From NCBI GenBank assembly GCA_964372125.1, contig CAYJPL010000005.1, positions 1-64,000 of the forward strand: DNA of 64,000 bases. Direction: 5' to 3'. Below, in pieces: positions 60,083 through 64,000 of the stretch. The position numbers were made by a program, and so were the translations under genes. This stretch comes from Tannockella sp964372125 (GTDB lineage Bacteria; Bacillota_I; Bacilli_A; Erysipelotrichales; Coprobacillaceae). Position 1 is the stretch's first letter. Each line of letters starts with the position of its first letter. The notes beneath the pieces were generated by a model. The model did not search any database, was not told where the DNA came from, and saw only the letters and a list, made by a program, of their open reading frames with translations.

Positions 60083-62914
60083 ATGACAGTTGAAAAATTA
60101 CGAGAAGTAACTGCAAAAATACAACTAGTACTAAATGAGTATAAAAGACTGCATCAAGGTAATGTTTCCAAAGAAGAATGGATTAACTTTTTTACATCAG
60201 AAGACTTCTTAATCGTATATACAAAAAATGACTTTACCAACAAGCTTTTAAAAGTAGTTGGAGATCATACTCAAAATACTCCACCAAGCGATGATTTTTT
60301 AGATTTACTTTATGTAGCGTATGGGTTAGTAGACCTTAATCATGATGATATTGAAGATAGTGAATTAATATATTTCTATGGCATAGAAGCAATAATTGAA
60401 ATTGTTATTAAGTATAGAAAACCAAGAAAACTCTCTACTCTTGATGTGTCGATATATAAATCTTTTGAAAATTATCGTATTTTAATTGCGATTGCAAAAA
60501 TAGATGAGAGATGGAATTTACGTGTTTTAAAAATATATATGGAAATAATAGAAGGATATAATGAAAAATATATTCATGATACAATAAAGGAAGAACCATT
60601 AAATCACTCAATAATAACAGCTCTACCAAAACACAAGAAAACATTAACATTACTAGTACATTATTTTAGAACATATAAATTAACAAAGGATGCATATTAT
60701 CGTTGTTGGAAAAATATGAAACTATATGATATTAAAAATACCAAATATCATGAATATTATGAAAGAATTAAAGAAATTTTATTAGAAAAACTTCCTATTT
60801 TAGAAACAATAGGTGATTACTTTTATGATGAGTTGAATCTAGCATTTCGAAATTATAACATAGAAGCAAAAACTAGAACCATCGATGAATTTACTCGTGA
60901 AAAAAAAGCAGTGGATAATTTGTTTAATCATTATGAATTTTTCGATGCGATCCACGATGAATTCTTTATTGAAGAAGTTTTATTATCTCTGTGGTTAGAT
61001 TTTGATAAGTATATACAAACCGACTACTTTCTAGAAAAATTATACATAGCTTGTCAAGAGGATGAATCAGTTCCAAAGCGTGATCAAATAATTGAAAGAA
61101 TACAGTCAGTTACACAACATAACGAAATACATGAAAAATTACTTGCTGATGAACAATCACCAATATTAAAAAATACTGTCCAAATCTACAACCGTGCATT
61201 TTTTAGATACTACATACATAGTGCATTTAATCTTGCAAAAACAAATTCTGGTGATATTGATTTATGGTATATGTTAAATGCATATTTCCCATATTCAAAA
61301 AAATGGACTGAAAGATTTTTAGAAAGTGATTTTAATAGAACAACTATTGATGTTGTTGAAGGTCAAATAGAAGTGGTATATCATCGATACTATATTGAGT
61401 ATTTTCTCAATGGAAAACAAATATATGATAGAGTGATTCATTGTTCACAATTTTTCAAAATAGATGATGACAATTTATTTTGGAAATTACTACCTTGTTC
61501 TTTTGCGAGCGAAGAGGATGGCTATACCGTATTTATGGAAGTAAAAAACAGATTAGAAAAGCTACAAGCACTTACTTCAAACAGTATAGTTATTATAGCT
61601 GATTGCATAACAAGACATGTATGTAGAAAATTCGATAAAGTGTATCAAAATTTCGAAATCACTTCTTATAGTGAAGATAAAAATTCATTGTATATATGTA
61701 GTGCAAATATGTTGACAGGAGAGGTAAATACAATTAAAAAAACTGTTACTAGTACACCAACAGTACTGGAAAGTACTGTAATTAACGGTCTCGATAAGCA
61801 ACAGGCGATCACAATGACAAAGCGAAATGTGGATGATTATGCAAATAATGATTATCTTATTAATCATAAAAAAATAACACTCCCAAATCATGTATATGTT
61901 AGAAGTTTAGAAAAAGGTGATAAAGAATATAATGAAGGAGATATAACTAATAAGGTGCTTGATGAATTATTTAAATTATATATTCAAGATGAAGTAATAC
62001 GACTAGAGTTCCATTATAAAAATAGTGATATTGATAGGTCTTTAGTGTTAACTAATGACTTAGCGTATGCATGTCTTGTTTATGATCATAAAACATGCTC
62101 AAGATATGGCTTATTGTCATCACCTGAACTTTATTACAACAAACAAAAAAATGATAATTTTATGGAACCGATGTTCTATGGAAAAATACAAAGATATATA
62201 AATCATAAACATAGTGATAATATCACAAATAACATCACGGATATTATTTGTGATACATCATCAATAAGTATTGATCCTTTGGAAAATCAAAATAGATGGT
62301 ATAAAAGAGAATTTGGGGGAGAAAAATATTATTATGATATGGCAACTATAGGTAACTTTTCATTTGATAGAATGAAACATAACTGGAATTCACCGCTTTA
62401 TGTACCAATTACGCCCTATAGTTATTCAGGTAAGAGAATTGATAATCAACCAATGACTATTTCTACTCCAGAAAATGCTATTGAAGAATATTTATCTGGA
62501 AACTTGAAGAAATTGGTTTTGAAATGGAAAGTAAGTGAATTAGATCCAATTATAAATCAAGAATTAATAAGCTATGAAGCATTTATTATCTTACTTAAGG
62601 ATAAAGATGAATATATGATGATTATTGGATCTGACTACTTGAAAAAACTCTATTATTTAAGAAATAGAGGAAAAGCTCCAGGATATACTAATTTCTTTGA
62701 TTCAAAACAATACAGTACAGTTATTCATGAGGATACAATACAAATAAGAAATTACTTATCACTATTGTTGTTACATATGGATGCACCTTTTGTTTTCTTG
62801 AGATTATTTGAGTTATATGACTTTGGTGATCGAAAAGATGTATTTGAAGATGCACTATGCTTAGCAGGTGTCAATGATTATAATGATTGTAAAAATAGTT
62901 ATTATAATATATAA
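60083..62914 (+). CDS. Large cytoplasmic protein of unknown function
   Basis: 943 residues with no signal peptide and no clear membrane helix. The first half (about 1-400) is helix-rich, with many Lys, Glu, Tyr and Asn residues and regular pairs that could be helical repeats. The second half (about 420-943) is mixed alpha/beta with many aromatic residues. No Walker, nuclease, protease or helicase motif was recognised. It is a single gene with an own promoter, strong ribosome site and terminator, next to the sigma factor gene on the opposite strand. Function cannot be assigned. Confidence 0.85.
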   Translation: MTVEKLREVTAKIQLVLNEYKRLHQGNVSKEEWINFFTSEDFLIVYTKNDFTNKLLKVVGDHTQNTPPSDDFLDLLYVAYGLVDLNHDDIEDSELIYFYGIEAIIEIVIKYRKPRKLSTLDVSIYKSFENYRILIAIAKIDERWNLRVLKIYMEIIEGYNEKYIHDTIKEEPLNHSIITALPKHKKTLTLLVHYFRTYKLTKDAYYRCWKNMKLYDIKNTKYHEYYERIKEILLEKLPILETIGDYFYDELNLAFRNYNIEAKTRTIDEFTREKKAVDNLFNHYEFFDAIHDEFFIEEVLLSLWLDFDKYIQTDYFLEKLYIACQEDESVPKRDQIIERIQSVTQHNEIHEKLLADEQSPILKNTVQIYNRAFFRYYIHSAFNLAKTNSGDIDLWYMLNAYFPYSKKWTERFLESDFNRTTIDVVEGQIEVVYHRYYIEYFLNGKQIYDRVIHCSQFFKIDDDNLFWKLLPCSFASEEDGYTVFMEVKNRLEKLQALTSNSIVIIADCITRHVCRKFDKVYQNFEITSYSEDKNSLYICSANMLTGEVNTIKKTVTSTPTVLESTVINGLDKQQAITMTKRNVDDYANNDYLINHKKITLPNHVYVRSLEKGDKEYNEGDITNKVLDELFKLYIQDEVIRLEFHYKNSDIDRSLVLTNDLAYACLVYDHKTCSRYGLLSSPELYYNKQKNDNFMEPMFYGKIQRYINHKHSDNITNNITDIICDTSSISIDPLENQNRWYKREFGGEKYYYDMATIGNFSFDRMKHNWNSPLYVPITPYSYSGKRIDNQPMTISTPENAIEEYLSGNLKKLVLKWKVSELDPIINQELISYEAFIILLKDKDEYMMIIGSDYLKKLYYLRNRGKAPGYTNFFDSKQYSTVIHEDTIQIRNYLSLLLLHMDAPFVFLRLFELYDFGDRKDVFEDALCLAGVNDYNDCKNSYYNI

Positions 62915-62919
62915 ATAAA

Positions 62920-62950
62920 AAAACGTGTGGTTTATTCAACCACGCGTTTT
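62920..62950. terminator. Bidirectional terminator between the 943-residue gene and the sigma factor gene
   Basis: AAAACGTGTGGTT and AACCACGCGTTTT pair (one wobble) around a 5-nt loop, with A-rich and T-rich flanks. The sigma gene stop codon lies inside it. Confidence 0.85.
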
Positions 62951-64000
62951 ATATTTCCGTCTAATTCATTACCAAGATTATCTGAAACACTAAATGATAA
63001 ACTGTTTTCTGGCTTTGTAATTACAAAGTCACTAGTAGATGAACTAACAAGCAGTTTTTCTGTAACATCTGTTCCATTTTCCATTATTTTTAGTGTTGAC
63101 ATATCGATACCTGACATATCATCTTCTAGAATAATTTTAATTGTATCTCCGTTATCTTCAAAACTAACTAAATTAGGTCCTTTATCATCAATTGTATCTA
63201 CAGTTACAGTTTTTTCAAAAACAGTATTATCACTAAAAGTAGTACTGATAGTGTATGATCCATTAGTATTAGCAAAGAAGCTAAGTTGTGTACCATCCAT
63301 TTCACTTTTAATAAAGTTCCCAGCAGGTCCAGTAACTTCTACTGATTCAATGTTATATGCACTTTCATAGTTTGCAGTAACAGCAACTGGGCTTAAGTCA
63401 AAATCTCCAGTTGTATTAATTTGTACATCAAGTTCATTTGTTGGAGCTGGTGCGCCTAAAGTTAAACTTGAAGCAACAATAACTGCCCCAATACCACAAG
63501 ACATCGCAATTGATGTGTTTCCACCACCTGATGGTGAAGGAGACATCGCGCTTACAGCTTTAGGCATAAGTAATCTTCTAACAATTGATGCTGGAAGAAT
63601 CATGAATGCTAGTGCACGTAAGTATGCATGTGGTCGTTGACTCATCATTTTATTTTTTAGTAATTTTTTTGCAGAATGAAGTCGGCTTTTAATAGTACCT
63701 TCTTTAGTATTTGTAATCATCGCAATTTCATCCATTGAACGATCTTCAAAGTATCTTAGATATAGTACTGTACTATATTTGGAATCAAGTTCATCGATTA
63801 AATTTAGAATTTCATCACGCTCTTCTTTATCGGTGATAATATCACTTGGATTGATGTTATCAGTGAACTGTAAAGTAAGTTCCTCATCATCAGTACTGAT
63901 ATGATTACGTTTTCTTCCTACAAAGTCCATACATTTTGAATGAGTAATTCGATTTAACCAAGTGTAGAAAAACTTTGGTTCTTTTAATGTATGAATACTT
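62932..64000 (-). CDS. ECF-like sigma factor fused to a membrane segment and an extracytoplasmic domain (5' end beyond the window)
   Basis: 355 residues are visible; the gene continues past 64000, so the ATG at 63930 is internal. The first visible part is the end of sigma region 2 (FFYTWLNRITHSKCMDFVGRKR). A linker and region 4 follow: LDSKYSTVLYLRYFEDRS, then the helix-turn-helix MDEIAMITNTKEGTIKSRLH. A linker with PSPSGGG leads to a hydrophobic segment (SIAMSCGIGAVIVASSLTLG, coding about 63460-63519). After it come about 175 residues resembling two small Ig-like sheets (VEVTGPAGNF, LVSFEDNGDTIKIILEDD). Separate anti-sigma factors usually provide the membrane part; here it is on the same chain. 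Release by proteolysis or direct action at the membrane are possible. It may drive the GAAC-N16-CGTC promoters, but this is inference. Confidence 0.82.
   Translation of the reverse strand, partial: SIHTLKEPKFFYTWLNRITHSKCMDFVGRKRNHISTDDEELTLQFTDNINPSDIITDKEERDEILNLIDELDSKYSTVLYLRYFEDRSMDEIAMITNTKEGTIKSRLHSAKKLLKNKMMSQRPHAYLRALAFMILPASIVRRLLMPKAVSAMSPSPSGGGNTSIAMSCGIGAVIVASSLTLGAPAPTNELDVQINTTGDFDLSPVAVTANYESAYNIESVEVTGPAGNFIKSEMDGTQLSFFANTNGSYTISTTFSDNTVFEKTVTVDTIDDKGPNLVSFEDNGDTIKIILEDDMSGIDMSTLKIMENGTDVTEKLLVSSSTSDFVITKPENSLSFSVSDNLGNELDGNIKRVVE

Noticed and set aside
62927..63370. Plus-strand reading frame of 147 codons opposite the sigma factor gene
   Set aside because: It is a shadow frame: no ribosome site, Ser/Val-rich antisense-like composition, and it begins inside a terminator hairpin.
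1..64000. Mycoplasma-type genetic code (TGA as Trp)
   Set aside because: tsaC ends in TGA at 2404-2406 and atpZ at 4904-4906, both at the expected family lengths, and long genes contain no in-frame TGA.
1..64000. tRNA or rRNA genes, insertion sequences or prophage genes
   Set aside because: No transposase, integrase, phage structural gene or recognisable tRNA/rRNA sequence was seen.

Overview
The window is AT-rich chromosomal DNA of a low-GC, monoderm Firmicutes-type bacterium. Gene content and surface-protein style suggest Erysipelotrichia or a close relative; this placement is an inference from gene content only. Supporting signs are strong Shine-Dalgarno sites, Gram-positive promoter hexamers, InlB/MucBP-type surface repeats, a FabT-controlled type II fatty acid cluster and the Bacillus-like order tsaC-rpiB-glyA-upp-atp. 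TGA is used as a stop codon (tsaC, atpZ), so this is not a mycoplasma-code organism.

Layout. 1-1.6 kb: a CpsA/LytR-type (LCP) cell-wall ligase. 1.8-11.5 kb: a housekeeping run, tsaC-rpiB-glyA-upp followed by a complete F1Fo ATP synthase operon (atpZ, atpI, atpBEFHAGDC). Its c subunit carries a two-carboxylate, sodium-type ion site. 11.6-14.2 kb: a repeat-rich wall protein. 14.5-19.4 kb: a FemX-like protein, a DbpA-type RNA helicase with an apparently leaderless mRNA, and a NatA/NatB-type ABC exporter whose permease is fused to a CPBP protease. 19.4-20.3 kb: an 850-bp regulatory region. 20.3-34.6 kb: a complete type IV pilus operon (PilX-like protein, major pilin, two pseudopilins, PilM-PilN fusion, PilO-like protein with a very large N-terminal extension, PilB, PilT, PilC, PilD, and a 1019-residue pilin-like protein). 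34.7-41.2 kb: an NlpC/P60 hydrolase, a GNAT enzyme and a 1481-residue surface protein. 41.3-52.1 kb: acpP-accBCDA-fabT-fabH-fabK-nmo-fabD-fabG-fabF-fabZ. 52.2-60 kb: deoC with a divergent GntR regulator, an acetate transporter, a Bax-inhibitor-1 protein, a HAD phosphatase, NfnAB and a NADH oxidase. 60-64 kb: a 943-residue protein of unknown function and the 3' part of a sigma-factor gene.

The most interesting theme links three distant parts. Upstream of the pilus operon lie four tandem repeats of about 92 bp. Each carries the same extracytoplasmic-function (ECF) sigma-type promoter, GAAC(C/T)-N16-CGTCTATA. A fifth copy with identical spacing lies just upstream of the 1481-residue surface protein. 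At the right edge is an ECF-like sigma factor fused, in one polypeptide, to a transmembrane segment and a predicted external domain. The hypothesis is a membrane-tethered sigma factor that switches on pili and adhesin together. The promoter motif and the sigma fusion are read directly from sequence; the link between them is inference.

Other regulatory structure includes two FabT boxes in the fatty acid cluster, palindromic operators at deoC, satP and nox, and two candidate small RNAs.
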